A stretch of 64,000 nucleotides of DNA from Fulvivirga sp. M361. GTDB taxonomy: Bacteria; Bacteroidota; Bacteroidia; Cytophagales; Cyclobacteriaceae. Position numbers and translations under genes: made by a program. How positions within the stretch are numbered: the first letter of the stretch is position 1; each line of letters opens with the position of its first letter. This document shows positions 35,635 to 45,574 of this stretch, piece after piece. Where the stretch lies: positions 1 through 64,000 of the forward strand of contig NZ_VKDC01000019.1 of NCBI RefSeq assembly GCF_007097395.1, in the 5' to 3' direction. Below the pieces are notes generated by a model. The model was not told the DNA's origin. It made no database searches and was given only the letters and a program-made list of their open reading frames with translations.

Positions 35635-38316
35635 ATGGCACTTTCTACAAAATACGACCCTACACAAGTAGAGGACAAATGGTACAAAATGTGGATGGAA
35701 AAAGGTTTCTTTCATTCGGAACCAAACCCCGATAAAGAACCTTACACCATTGTTATCCCTCCTCCTAACGTCACCGGGGTGCTACATATGGGCCATATGC
35801 TGAACAATACGATCCAGGATGTGCTGATCCGAAAAGCACGAATGGAAGGTAAAGAGGCCTGTTGGGTACCAGGCACTGACCATGCTTCCATCGCCACCGA
35901 AGCCAAGGTGGTAAGGATGCTACGTGAAAAAGGGATCTCTAAAGGTGACCTGACGCGTGAAGAGTTCATGAAGTATGCCTGGGAATGGAAAGAGAAATAC
36001 GGTGGCATCATCCTGGAACAGCTTAAAAAGCTGGGGGCATCCTGTGATTGGGAAAGAACGAGCTTCACTATGGATGAAGGGTATTATAAAGCTGTTATCA
36101 ATGTATTTGTAGACCTGTATAAAAAGGGTTATATCTATCGCGGACTACGTATGGTAAACTGGGACGTTGAAGCAAAAACAGCTGTTTCGAATGAAGAGGT
36201 TATATATAAAGAAGGAGGCGAGGTATCTAAACTCTATTCTGTAAAATACAGCATCAAAGATTCTGAAGATGTTGTAGTAATAGCCACACAGCGGCCTGAA
36301 ACTATCCTGGGGGACACTGCCATAGCTGTCAATCCGAAAGATGAACGACATAAACACCTCATCGGTAAAAAGGCCCTGGTTCCTTTTATTAATCGTGAGA
36401 TACCTATTATTGGCGACGACTATGTAGAGCTTGACTTTGGAACAGGATGCCTGAAAGTAACACCGGCACACGACCCAAATGACTACGAAATAGGCATACG
36501 ACATAACCTGGAGGTGATCGACACCATTGATAATGATGGTAATCTCAATGAAAAATGTGAGATACCTGCTTACATAGGCAAAGATCGTTTTGCCATACGT
36601 AAGCAGATTGTAAAAGACCTGAAGGAGGCAGGGCTGTTGGTAAAAGAAGAAGATTTTACTACCAGGATAGGACGCTCCGAACGAACGAATACGGTTATTG
36701 AACCTAAGCTTTCGCTACAATGGTTTATCAGGATGAAGGACATCTCCAGGAAGGCTCATGCTGCAGTAATGGATGATGAAGTCTTATTGCATCCTGCCAA
36801 ATTCAAGAACACCTACAACCACTGGATGGAAAATGTTCGTGACTGGTGTATTTCACGCCAACTTTGGTGGGGACAGCAGATCCCTGCCTACTACTTTGAT
36901 AAAGGTGAAGACGACTTTGTGGTGGCAGAAACCAGGGAAGAGGCATTAGCACTGGCAAAAGAAAAATCCGGCAATGACAGTTTAACGGCTGATGATCTTA
37001 CTCAAGATCCTGATGTATTGGATACCTGGGCATCTTCCTGGTTATTTCCCCTCACTGTTTTTAATGGTTTTGACAATGGTTTCTTTGATAAAGAAAGTGG
37101 CCGGATCTTAGAAGGAGCAAATAAGGAGCTGGATTATTATTATCCCACCAACACGTTGGTAACTGCCCCGGAAATATTATTTTTCTGGGTGGCCAGAATG
37201 ATAATAGCAGGATACGAATACAAAGGTGAAAAACCTTTTAAAGATGTTTACCTGACCGGTATCGTTCGTGATAAGCAACGTAGAAAAATGTCCAAATCAC
37301 TGGGTAACTCACCTGATCCTCTGGATTTGATCAAGCAATACGGAGCGGATGGAGTACGTACCGGAATGCTATTTAGTTCTCCTGCTGGTAATGACCTTTT
37401 ATTCGATGAAAAGCTATGCGAGCAGGGCCGGAATTTTGCCAATAAAATATGGAATGCTTTCCGCCTGGTCAAAGGCTGGGAGGTAAAAGAGGGCAATAAC
37501 CCGGAAAACAGTAAGCCTGTTTCATGGTTTACCACTCGTTTCAACCAGACACTAATAGAAATTGAGGACCACTTTGCCAAATTCAGGATCTCAGACGCAC
37601 TAATGTCGATTTATAAACTTATTTGGGATGACTTCTGCTCCTGGTACCTGGAAATGATCAAACCGGCATATGGTGATCCTGTAGACAAGGCCACTTTAGA
37701 CCAAACCATTGGTTTCTTTGAAGAACTGATGCGTGTATTGCACCCCTTCATGCCGTTCATTTCCGAAGAAATATGGCATGAATTAAGCGACCATTCTGAA
37801 AATGATTGCCTGATCGTTGCTGCCTGGCCTAAAGCTACGAAAGTGGATGACAGCATTACCGCTAAGGCGGGCCTCGCTTTTGAAGTAATAACAAATGTTC
37901 GCAACATCCGTAACGCAAAACAGATCTCCCCTAAAGAGTCCCTGGAATTAGCGATCAAAACCGTTGACTTCTCAAAGTTTGCGGACTTTACACCTAGCAT
38001 AAAAAAATTGGCTAACCTGAGCTCATTGACCGAAACCCAGGAAAAAGTGGATAATGCCGCCAGTTTTGTACTTAAAGCTGATGAGTTTTTCATTCCACTG
38101 GAGAGTGCAATAGATGAGGAAAAAGAACTTGAAGAGCTGAATAAGCAGCTAGAATATACCCGGGGCTTTTTAGCCGGAGTTGAAAAGAAACTGAGTAATG
38201 AACGTTTCGTAAACGGCGCTCCTCCCCAGGTAGTAGAGGTAGAAAAGAGGAAAAAAGCCGATGCTGAGGCCAAAATAAAAGTGCTGGAAGAAAGCCTGGC
38301 TGCACTTAACAGGTAA
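35635..38316 (+). CDS. valS: Valine--tRNA ligase
   Basis: Charges tRNA-Val. The class I motifs are HMGH (in VTGVLHMGHMLN, near residue 50) and KMSKS (in RRKMSKSLGN, near 545). The editing domain between them includes IATQRPETILGDTAIAV. The C-terminal anticodon-binding domain and the final coiled coil (LEELNKQLEYTRGFLAGVEKKL) are typical of ValRS. Length 893 is normal. The gene is transcribed alone from a recognisable promoter. Confidence 0.98.
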   Translation: MALSTKYDPTQVEDKWYKMWMEKGFFHSEPNPDKEPYTIVIPPPNVTGVLHMGHMLNNTIQDVLIRKARMEGKEACWVPGTDHASIATEAKVVRMLREKGISKGDLTREEFMKYAWEWKEKYGGIILEQLKKLGASCDWERTSFTMDEGYYKAVINVFVDLYKKGYIYRGLRMVNWDVEAKTAVSNEEVIYKEGGEVSKLYSVKYSIKDSEDVVVIATQRPETILGDTAIAVNPKDERHKHLIGKKALVPFINREIPIIGDDYVELDFGTGCLKVTPAHDPNDYEIGIRHNLEVIDTIDNDGNLNEKCEIPAYIGKDRFAIRKQIVKDLKEAGLLVKEEDFTTRIGRSERTNTVIEPKLSLQWFIRMKDISRKAHAAVMDDEVLLHPAKFKNTYNHWMENVRDWCISRQLWWGQQIPAYYFDKGEDDFVVAETREEALALAKEKSGNDSLTADDLTQDPDVLDTWASSWLFPLTVFNGFDNGFFDKESGRILEGANKELDYYYPTNTLVTAPEILFFWVARMIIAGYEYKGEKPFKDVYLTGIVRDKQRRKMSKSLGNSPDPLDLIKQYGADGVRTGMLFSSPAGNDLLFDEKLCEQGRNFANKIWNAFRLVKGWEVKEGNNPENSKPVSWFTTRFNQTLIEIEDHFAKFRISDALMSIYKLIWDDFCSWYLEMIKPAYGDPVDKATLDQTIGFFEELMRVLHPFMPFISEEIWHELSDHSENDCLIVAAWPKATKVDDSITAKAGLAFEVITNVRNIRNAKQISPKESLELAIKTVDFSKFADFTPSIKKLANLSSLTETQEKVDNAASFVLKADEFFIPLESAIDEEKELEELNKQLEYTRGFLAGVEKKLSNERFVNGAPPQVVEVEKRKKADAEAKIKVLEESLAALNR

Positions 38317-38577
38317 TCGTCGTAAATACGGATGAACAGAAACGATATCTAGTGTCGTGTCAAGCCTCAACTGATGTTTAGAGTTAGATTATGAACGCTA
38401 TTTGCCGTGTTGGAACGTTCTCTATCAGTTAGCAATAGTCAAGGGGCAATAAGCAAAAAAGAGTAGAGGGTAAATTGAAGTAATAAAAGCAGGAGATTGC
38501 CTACTGATTTTTGCCTACTACCGACTTTAAGAATGAGACCTAAAAAAATAATGTAACCGCCATTTGAGCCGTGTACA

Positions 38578-39801
38578 CTAGAACCTGGCGGCCATAAGCA
38601 AACCAAGGTCTTTGTATTTCAGTCCTAATTTACGGGCTACGTGTTCATTGGTAAGGCTACCACGATAGGTATAAACTCCTTTCATAAACCAGCTATGTGC
38701 AAAGATCATTTCTTCCAATCCTCCTTCTTCTCCTGCACGCAATATAGTGGGGGTGAAGATATTGCTCAAGGCAGTAGAAGCAGTTAGCGCTACCCTGGAA
38801 GCTATGTTGGGAACACAATAGTGGATGACACCATATTTTCTGAAAATCGGCTTACTTAATGAGGTCAATTCGGAAGTCTCCACACTTCCTCCCTGGTCGA
38901 TACTGAGATCAATAATGATAGAATCCTGCTGCATATTAGCGACCATCTCTTCCGTCACTACATACCTGGTCCGGCCTTTTTCGGCCCGTAAAGCACCAAT
39001 GACCACATCAGCTTGTATAAGAGAATCTTCAAGCGTACGTGTGTCAATGGTAGAAGTATACACCTGCTTACCTAGTGCATGTTTGATCCTGCGTAATTTA
39101 TAAATATGATTATCAAATATCTTGACTTCTGCTCCCAGTCCCAAACAGGCCCGTGCAGCATATTCAGCAACGGTACCCGCTCCAATAATGACCACATTGG
39201 TAGCCGGCACCCCTGTGATACCTCCCAGGATCACTCCTTTGCCATCTTTTACCGTACTCAGGTATTCCGAAGCAACCGACATGACCAGGTTACCCGCGAT
39301 CTCGCTCATAGCCCGAATAATAGGCATGCCACCTACTTTATCTTCAATAAACTCATAGGCAAGGGCTGTTATATTTTTTTTGTTGAGCGCTCTAATGTAT
39401 TCCGGACTTTGATTACCCAATTGCACGGTTGAGATCAGCGCCTGCCCCTGCTGCATCAGATCAATCTCTGCCATTGTAGGAGGTTCAATTTTAAGGATGA
39501 TCTTCGCTTTGTAAACTTCCTCCGGGCTGTAAACAATTTTCGCTCCAGCTTCGCTATAATCCTGGTCTGTAAATTTGGACCCCTCACCCGCCTTCGTTTC
39601 TACCCATATTTCGTGACCGTTATTTACCAATAGCTCCACCGAATCCGGCGTCAGGGTGATCCGCTTCTCCTGCATTGATATTTCGTTGGGCAAACCTATA
39701 AAAAAGGAATGATTGCCCTGCTTATAAGGCATCAGCTTTTCCTGTGGATATAAGCTGGTTTCTTGCGCAAGTTTTGCAAAACCCGACTGTTTCTTAGTCA
39801 T
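38578..39801 (-). CDS. ald: Alanine dehydrogenase
   Basis: An NAD-dependent dehydrogenase interconverting alanine and pyruvate plus ammonia. The N-terminal domain has FIGLPNEISMQEKRITLTP and the RVALTP-like substrate site. The Rossmann motif is VVIIGAGTVAEYAARACLGLGAEV, of which GAGTVAEYAA is the core. The C-terminus contains NIASRVALTAS. At 407 residues it has an N-terminal extension of about 35 residues relative to many Ald proteins. The start overlaps the tsaE stop by 8 bp, so it is cotranscribed with tsaE and porX. Confidence 0.92.
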   Translation of the reverse strand: MTKKQSGFAKLAQETSLYPQEKLMPYKQGNHSFFIGLPNEISMQEKRITLTPDSVELLVNNGHEIWVETKAGEGSKFTDQDYSEAGAKIVYSPEEVYKAKIILKIEPPTMAEIDLMQQGQALISTVQLGNQSPEYIRALNKKNITALAYEFIEDKVGGMPIIRAMSEIAGNLVMSVASEYLSTVKDGKGVILGGITGVPATNVVIIGAGTVAEYAARACLGLGAEVKIFDNHIYKLRRIKHALGKQVYTSTIDTRTLEDSLIQADVVIGALRAEKGRTRYVVTEEMVANMQQDSIIIDLSIDQGGSVETSELTSLSKPIFRKYGVIHYCVPNIASRVALTASTALSNIFTPTILRAGEEGGLEEMIFAHSWFMKGVYTYRGSLTNEHVARKLGLKYKDLGLLMAARF

Positions 39802-40240
39802 ATGTAGTAAGTTGGATAGATCGTCGTTCAGCGTCCGTTACAGAAATTTTCACTTCCATATATTGATCCGGTATGAGGTTAGTTACTTTCGATGGCCATT
39901 CGATAAAGCAATGATCGCCAGAGTAAAAATAGTCTTCCGTACCAATATCCCGAGCTTCTGTTTCATCTTTTATCCGGTAAAAGTCAAAGTGGTAAAATAC
40001 CTCTCTCCGGTTATTTTGGTATTCATTAACCAATGAAAAAGTGGGACTACTCACATTGTCTGTAACACCAAAGTGTTTGCACAAGCTACGAATGAAGGTC
40101 GTTTTGCCAGCCCCCATTTCACCTTGAAAAGTCCAAACTTTCACGTCTCCGGCAAATTCAATGATCCGCCGTGCTACCTCGTCAATTTCTTTTAACCCAT
40201 CGCAATCCAACCGTAAGGATCGCCATGTATTATCGGCCAT
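39794..40240 (-). CDS. tsaE: tRNA threonylcarbamoyladenosine biosynthesis ATPase TsaE
   Basis: A 148-residue P-loop protein that assists t6A37 formation with TsaB and TsaD. The Walker A motif is GEMGAGKTTFIRSLC (about 40-54), followed by SSPTFSLVNEY (the switch I Thr region) and the FYRI and EWPSK segments typical of the family. It overlaps porX by 11 bp and ald by 8 bp, a tightly coupled three-gene operon. Confidence 0.95.
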   Translation of the reverse strand: MADNTWRSLRLDCDGLKEIDEVARRIIEFAGDVKVWTFQGEMGAGKTTFIRSLCKHFGVTDNVSSPTFSLVNEYQNNRREVFYHFDFYRIKDETEARDIGTEDYFYSGDHCFIEWPSKVTNLIPDQYMEVKISVTDAERRSIQLTTYD

Positions 40241-41798
40241 ATTTCGAATTTAGTAAAATTATTGGTATAATCATTTCTTCCATCGAAACGCCTCCATGTT
40301 GAAAGGTGTCCTTATAATAATTTACATAGTAGTTATAATTATTAGGATATGCAAAGAATTGATCTTCCGTAGCGAATACATATGAGGTAGATACGTTCAC
40401 TTTGGGCAGATGCATGCGTTCCGGACGTAATGCCTCTACCACCTTATCCGACGCTTCATATCCCAGGTTCTTCCCTTGTTTATACCTGAGGTTAGTATTG
40501 GTATTTCTATCGCCAATGATCTTAAAAGGTTTTTTCACACGTATAGTACCGTGGTCCGTTGTAATGATCAGGCGTGAGCCCGTTTCCGCAATGATACGGA
40601 GCGCATCAATTAAGGGAGAGTGCTCTATCCATGAACGGGTTATAGAACGGTAAGCAGACTCATCCGGAGCCAGTTCGCGGATCATCGCCATGTCTGTACG
40701 GGCATGTGAAAGCATATCGACAAAATTATAGACGATCACATTCAGATCATTGGCGGCGAGGTTACGTATTTTATCAACCAACTGTTTCCCTTCATTGGTA
40801 TGCTTGATTTTGTGATAGCTGAATTTGTAGTCCAGGTTATTTCTTCGTAGTTGACGCTCTAAGAATTTATCTTCGTTGTTGTTTTTACCTTCTTCTACGT
40901 CTTCTCCCACCCATAAGTCAGGGTGTTTCTTAGCCATTTGGTCCGGTAACATGCCGGAGAAAATAGCGTTCCTGGAGTAAGCAGTGGTAGTAGGTAAGAT
41001 TGAATAGTAAGAATCTTCATTTTCTACTGTAAAAAATTCCTGGATAGCAGGCTCAATAATTTTCCACTGGTCATAGCGCAGGTTATCAATCACCAAAAAG
41101 AAAAGTGACCTGTCGCCAGGAGTCACCTCAGGAAAGACTGTGTTTTTCATCACCTGGTGGCTTAGTAGTGGCTTATCGGCATCCGGATCATTTAACCAGG
41201 ACTCATAATTCTCATCAATAAAACGGGAAAACTGGCTATTGGCTTCGTCTTTTTGCATATCAAATACCTCACCCATACTCCTGTTATCTGTCCCATCTAT
41301 CTCTAACTCCCAAAAGACCAGCTTTTTATACATTTCCGCCCATTCCTCGTGCGACATATCATCCTGGAATGCCATGCTTATGTTACGAAAGTCCTGCTGA
41401 TAGTTCAGGTTGGTTTTTTCGGTAACCAGACGTTTATTGTCCAATATCCGCTTTATAGAAAGTAATATTTGGCTCGGATTGATCGGCTTGATCAGATAAT
41501 CGGCTATTTTGGCCCCTATAGCCTCCTCCATGATCTGCTCTTCTTCACTTTTTGTGATCATGACCACAGGTAGCATTGGCTTCATGGATTTGATCTGGGT
41601 CAATGTTTCCAGACCAGACATGCCAGGCATATTCTCATCCAGGAAAACGACATCGAAATGTCCTTCTTCACATTTTTCTATGGCATCCGTACCACTGTTG
41701 ACTGGTGTAATATCGTATCCTTTATTTTCCAGAAAAAGGATGTGCGGCTTAAGTAAGTCAATCTCATCATCAGCCCATAAAATGTTATATCTTTGCAT
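40230..41798 (-). CDS. porX: PorX-type response regulator with PglZ domain
   Basis: A 522-residue response regulator. The receiver domain (1-120) has the acidic pair DD at 10-11, the phospho-accepting Asp54 in VFLDENMPG, the Thr/Lys switch residues in VMITKSE, and YLIKPI. The C-terminal part (about 200-522) is a PglZ domain of the alkaline phosphatase superfamily, with LVIDNLRYDQW, VYNFVDMLSHAR and IITTDHGT marking metal-binding regions. PorX homologues, with the kinase PorY, control type IX secretion in Bacteroidota. No porY or secretion gene is present here. Confidence 0.93.
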   Translation of the reverse strand: MQRYNILWADDEIDLLKPHILFLENKGYDITPVNSGTDAIEKCEEGHFDVVFLDENMPGMSGLETLTQIKSMKPMLPVVMITKSEEEQIMEEAIGAKIADYLIKPINPSQILLSIKRILDNKRLVTEKTNLNYQQDFRNISMAFQDDMSHEEWAEMYKKLVFWELEIDGTDNRSMGEVFDMQKDEANSQFSRFIDENYESWLNDPDADKPLLSHQVMKNTVFPEVTPGDRSLFFLVIDNLRYDQWKIIEPAIQEFFTVENEDSYYSILPTTTAYSRNAIFSGMLPDQMAKKHPDLWVGEDVEEGKNNNEDKFLERQLRRNNLDYKFSYHKIKHTNEGKQLVDKIRNLAANDLNVIVYNFVDMLSHARTDMAMIRELAPDESAYRSITRSWIEHSPLIDALRIIAETGSRLIITTDHGTIRVKKPFKIIGDRNTNTNLRYKQGKNLGYEASDKVVEALRPERMHLPKVNVSTSYVFATEDQFFAYPNNYNYYVNYYKDTFQHGGVSMEEMIIPIILLNSKYGR

Positions 41799-41864
41799 GC
41801 TTTATAATTTGCCTGAAAATTAGTTATAATCCATAAACCCTAACGCAATAATCGTCCCAATAGG

Positions 41865-43109
41865 TTGAATAAAAAGAAAATATTTAACGATCCTGTTTAT
41901 GGTTTCATTCATATCAAAAGCGATCTGGTTTTTGATATCATTGAACACCCCGTATTTCAACGCTTAAGACGTATCCGGCAACTCGGTTTGACGGACCTGA
42001 TCTATCCGGGTGCTTTGCATACGCGTTTCCATCATGCTATAGGCGCCATGCATTTGATGACCTCCGCGCTCGATAGCCTGCGCAGCAAAGGAATTGAAAT
42101 ATCACAAAAGGAATATGAAGCATGTCAGGCGGCTATATTATTGCATGACATTGGCCATGGTCCATTATCGCATGCCTTAGAATACAGCTTATTGCAAGGC
42201 ATAAATCATGAAAGCATTTCTTACCTGATGATGAAATTTCTTAACCGGGAATTCAACCATCAACTGGACCTGGCTGTAAAAATATTCCAGGATACGTATG
42301 AAAGGCGTTTTTTCCACCAGTTAGTGTCAAGCCAGCTGGACATGGACCGTCTCGATTATCTGAAGCGCGACAGCTTTTTTACCGGAGTATCAGAAGGTAC
42401 TATAGGTATGGAACGCATCATTAGTATGCTTAATGTGGTAAAAGATAAAGTAGTCATAGAGGAAAAGGGGATTTACAGTATAGAAAATTTCCTGAATGCC
42501 CGAAGGTTGATGTACTGGCAGGTATATCTTCATAAGACTTCTGTGAGCGCTGAAAAGATGATGATCAATGCCATATTACGGGCAAAAGAGTTGACGCTCT
42601 CCGGACAGCAGGTTTTCGGATCAAAAGCTTTAACCACTTTCCTGGAATGTAAGATAAGCCTGGAAGACTTTCAAAACAGCCCTGACTTACTTATGTGCTT
42701 TGGTCAGTTAGATGACTATGACATTTGGGGCGCCATTAAGGTTTGGAAAGACCACCCGGATGATATCTTAAGCTATTTGAGTAATAGTTTGCTGGATCGA
42801 AAGCTTTTTAAAATATCGCTAACCAATGATCCTATAAAAAAACAAACCGTAGATGATATAAGAGGCTCTCTGGCTAAGGAATATAAAATATTACAGGCCG
42901 ATACGCGTTTCCTTTATTCTTATGGAGAGGTCACCAACAAAGCTTACATTGCAGAAGGGAGTTCTATCAATATTCTGAAGAAAAACGGAGGTGTAATAGA
43001 TATAGCAAATGCCGTTGATCTGCCAAATATTAAGGCCATAAGCAAAATCGTCAAAAAACATTATCTATGCTGCCCCAAAAATGTATATTTGAGGCATTTA
43101 AAAAAATAA
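41865..43109 (+). CDS. HD-domain phosphohydrolase
   Basis: A 414-residue HD-superfamily protein. The metal-binding signature is in LHTRFHHAIGAMHL and ILLHDIGHGPLSHALE, followed by the LDMDRLDYLKRDSFFTG segment seen in dGTPase-like and YdhJ-type proteins. Substrate is unknown; dNTP or nucleotide hydrolysis is typical of relatives. The start codon is TTG (41865), which gives the conserved N-terminus NKKKIFNDPVYGFI. It precedes lpxD by 15 bp and is divergent from porX. Confidence 0.9.
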   Translation: MNKKKIFNDPVYGFIHIKSDLVFDIIEHPVFQRLRRIRQLGLTDLIYPGALHTRFHHAIGAMHLMTSALDSLRSKGIEISQKEYEACQAAILLHDIGHGPLSHALEYSLLQGINHESISYLMMKFLNREFNHQLDLAVKIFQDTYERRFFHQLVSSQLDMDRLDYLKRDSFFTGVSEGTIGMERIISMLNVVKDKVVIEEKGIYSIENFLNARRLMYWQVYLHKTSVSAEKMMINAILRAKELTLSGQQVFGSKALTTFLECKISLEDFQNSPDLLMCFGQLDDYDIWGAIKVWKDHPDDILSYLSNSLLDRKLFKISLTNDPIKKQTVDDIRGSLAKEYKILQADTRFLYSYGEVTNKAYIAEGSSINILKKNGGVIDIANAVDLPNIKAISKIVKKHYLCCPKNVYLRHLKK

Positions 43110-43124
43110 TCCAATCATAACTGA

Positions 43125-44180
43125 ATGGAATTTACCGTTGAACAAATAGCGCTTCTTCTTGGCGGTGATGTAAAAGGAGACGGAACGGCTAAAATAAACA
43201 TGTTAGCCAAAATCCAGGAGGCAAAAAGCGGTCAGATTTCTTTTCTTTCCAATCCAAAATACGAAAACTTTATTTACGAAACGGATGCCAGCGCCGTCAT
43301 TGTAAACAAAGGTTTTGAAGCTAAGAAGGCGCTAAATACTACGCTCATATTAGTAGAAGATGCCTATTCTGCTTTTACGGTATTGTTAGAAGAATACTAT
43401 AAGTTTATCAGCTTTCAAAAAACAGGAGTAGAAGATCCGGCCTTTATAGGTAAAGACAGCACTTATGGGGAAGACGTATATCGTGGAGCTTTTTCGTATA
43501 TCGGCAATAATGTTAAAATTGGTAATAACGTAAAGATCTATCCTCATGCTTACATTGGTGATGGTTCGGAAATTGGGGATAACACTATCCTACACTCCGG
43601 AATAAAACTTTACAACAATACCAAGGTAGGCTCCTACTGTGTCATACATTCCGGTGCCGTCATAGGGAGTGCAGGCTTTGGCTTTGCTCCCCAGGATGAT
43701 GGCTCGTATAAAAATATCCCCCAGATGGGCAATGTAATCCTGGGTGATCATGTAGATATTGGTGCAAACACTGTTATTGACTGCGCCACCTTCCATGGTG
43801 ATTCTACCAAAATAAGTGACGGTGTTAAATTGGATAACCTGATCCAAATAGCACACAACGTGACCGTTGGAAGCCATACCGTTATTGCAGCACAAAGCGG
43901 TATTAGCGGCTCTACGTCTCTTGGAAAACATAGCGTGATCGCCGGACAAGTGGGCATAGCCGGACATCTGGAGTTTGGAGATAAAACGTCTATAGGGGCA
44001 CAATCAGGCATTGGAAAGTCCTATCCGAAAGGTAATATAAAACTCATGGGAAGTCCTGCCTATGAGCTACTTGCCTATCATAAATCTTATGCCGTCTTCA
44101 AGAATCTCCCCGATTTAAGCCGCCGTCTAAAGCAACTTGAAGAAAAAGTACTAAATTTGCCCTCTTTTCAGGAAAAATAA
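43125..44180 (+). CDS. lpxD: UDP-3-O-acylglucosamine N-acyltransferase LpxD
   Basis: Third enzyme of lipid A synthesis; adds a 3-hydroxyacyl chain to the amine of UDP-3-O-acylglucosamine. The N-terminal uridine-binding domain (about 1-100) carries the SNPKYENFIYETDASAVIV segment. It is followed by a left-handed beta-helix of hexapeptide repeats and the catalytic His region (LDNLIQIAHNVTVG). Length 351 is usual. Its stop overlaps the lpxC ATG by one base (TAATG). Confidence 0.96.
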   Translation: MEFTVEQIALLLGGDVKGDGTAKINMLAKIQEAKSGQISFLSNPKYENFIYETDASAVIVNKGFEAKKALNTTLILVEDAYSAFTVLLEEYYKFISFQKTGVEDPAFIGKDSTYGEDVYRGAFSYIGNNVKIGNNVKIYPHAYIGDGSEIGDNTILHSGIKLYNNTKVGSYCVIHSGAVIGSAGFGFAPQDDGSYKNIPQMGNVILGDHVDIGANTVIDCATFHGDSTKISDGVKLDNLIQIAHNVTVGSHTVIAAQSGISGSTSLGKHSVIAGQVGIAGHLEFGDKTSIGAQSGIGKSYPKGNIKLMGSPAYELLAYHKSYAVFKNLPDLSRRLKQLEEKVLNLPSFQEK

Positions 44181-45574
44181 TGAAAATAAAGCAGCACACG
44201 ATCAAAAAATCGGTGACATTGTCAGGGGTTGGTTTGCACACCGGCGTACAAGCCAATATGACTTTTTTACCTGCCAAACCAGGACATGGCATTAAATTCC
44301 AGCGCATAGACCTGGAAGGTCAGCCTACAGTAGACGCAGACGTGGACAACGTGGTAGACCTTTCAAGAGGTACTACGATCGAGCAAAGCGGAGCAAGGGT
44401 AAATACAGTAGAACATACGCTGGCTGCCTTGGTAGGACTGGAAATAGACAATGTTTTAATACAACTGGACGGTCCGGAAACCCCTATCATGGATGGTAGC
44501 TCCAAGCAATTTGTAGAGATACTGAATGAGGCGGGCATGGAAGAACAAAATGCTCTGCGTGATTTTTTCGAACTGCAGGATGGTATTTTCTACCGTGATT
44601 CTGCCAGAGATGTGGAAATCGGGGCATTACCTTTAGATGACTATCGTGTAACGGTGATGATCGACTACAACTCACCGGTTTTGGGAAGTCAGCATGCTTA
44701 TCTCAATGATATAAGCATGTTCGAAAAAGAGATTGCTTCCTGCAGAACCTTTTGTTTCCTGCACGAACTGGAAATGCTCCATAAAAATAATCTCATCAAA
44801 GGTGGTGATCTGAATAATGCCATTGTGGTAGTGGATCGGATAGTGGAAGACCATGAACTGGATAGCATTGCCAAGCTTTTCAACAAGCCAAAAGTTGAGG
44901 TTAAAAAAGAAGGAATACTCAATAACGTTGAGTTACGCTATAAAAATGAGCCTGCACGTCACAAATTATTAGACGTAATAGGTGATCTGGCACTGGCAGG
45001 CAGACCTATAAAAGCTCAAATACTTGCCGCCAGACCCGGACACGCGGCCAATGTGGCCTTTGCAAAGAAGCTCAAAAGGGCGATGGAAAAATCTTCCAAG
45101 CATAACCTGCCGAAGTACAATCCTAATTTACCCCCTGTTCTGGACATTAACCAGATCATAAATATTTTACCTCACCGATATCCCTTTCTTTTAATAGATA
45201 AGATCATACATCTAGATGATGAAAGTGTTTCCGGTGTGAAAAATGTGACTGCCAACGAAAACTTTTTCCAGGGTCATTTTCCAGGTAACCCTGTGATGCC
45301 TGGCGTATTGCAAGTAGAAGCCATGACACAAATAGGCGGCATACTGGTATTAAATACGGTACCTGATCCGGAAAACTATTGGACCTACTTCCTGGCCATA
45401 GAAAATTTCAGATTTAGGAAAATGGTCCTGCCTGGTGATACCATGGTCATCAAATGTGACCTCCTGGGACCTATTAAAAGAGGGATCGCCAAAATGGCCG
45501 GGCGTGCCTATGTGGGTAATACTCTCGTATGTGAAGGAACAATGATGGCCAGTATCGTTAGAAAAGATTCATGA
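44180..45574 (+). CDS. lpxC: Bifunctional LpxC deacetylase / FabZ 3-hydroxyacyl-ACP dehydratase
   Basis: A fusion of two enzymes, 464 residues. Residues 1-300 are LpxC, the zinc deacetylase that commits UDP-GlcNAc to lipid A: VGLHTG, the zinc-binding NTVEHTLAAL, MDGSSKQFVE and RHKLLDVIGDLALAG are visible. Residues about 320-464 are FabZ, with ILPHRYPFLLID and the catalytic His/Glu region NENFFQGHFPGNPVMPGVLQVEAM (core GHFPGNPVMPG). The fusion is known in Bacteroidota and coordinates fatty-acid and lipid A synthesis. It shares ATGA with lpxA. Confidence 0.97.
   Translation: MKIKQHTIKKSVTLSGVGLHTGVQANMTFLPAKPGHGIKFQRIDLEGQPTVDADVDNVVDLSRGTTIEQSGARVNTVEHTLAALVGLEIDNVLIQLDGPETPIMDGSSKQFVEILNEAGMEEQNALRDFFELQDGIFYRDSARDVEIGALPLDDYRVTVMIDYNSPVLGSQHAYLNDISMFEKEIASCRTFCFLHELEMLHKNNLIKGGDLNNAIVVVDRIVEDHELDSIAKLFNKPKVEVKKEGILNNVELRYKNEPARHKLLDVIGDLALAGRPIKAQILAARPGHAANVAFAKKLKRAMEKSSKHNLPKYNPNLPPVLDINQIINILPHRYPFLLIDKIIHLDDESVSGVKNVTANENFFQGHFPGNPVMPGVLQVEAMTQIGGILVLNTVPDPENYWTYFLAIENFRFRKMVLPGDTMVIKCDLLGPIKRGIAKMAGRAYVGNTLVCEGTMMASIVRKDS

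Noticed and set aside
38317-38577. Repeated TTGCCTACT words in the valS-ald spacer
   Set aside because: Two short, imperfect copies; could be chance in AT-rich sequence, and no hairpin or gene is seen.
44180-45574. LpxC-FabZ fusion as a novel finding
   Set aside because: This fusion is already known from Bacteroidota, so it is annotated but not counted as new.
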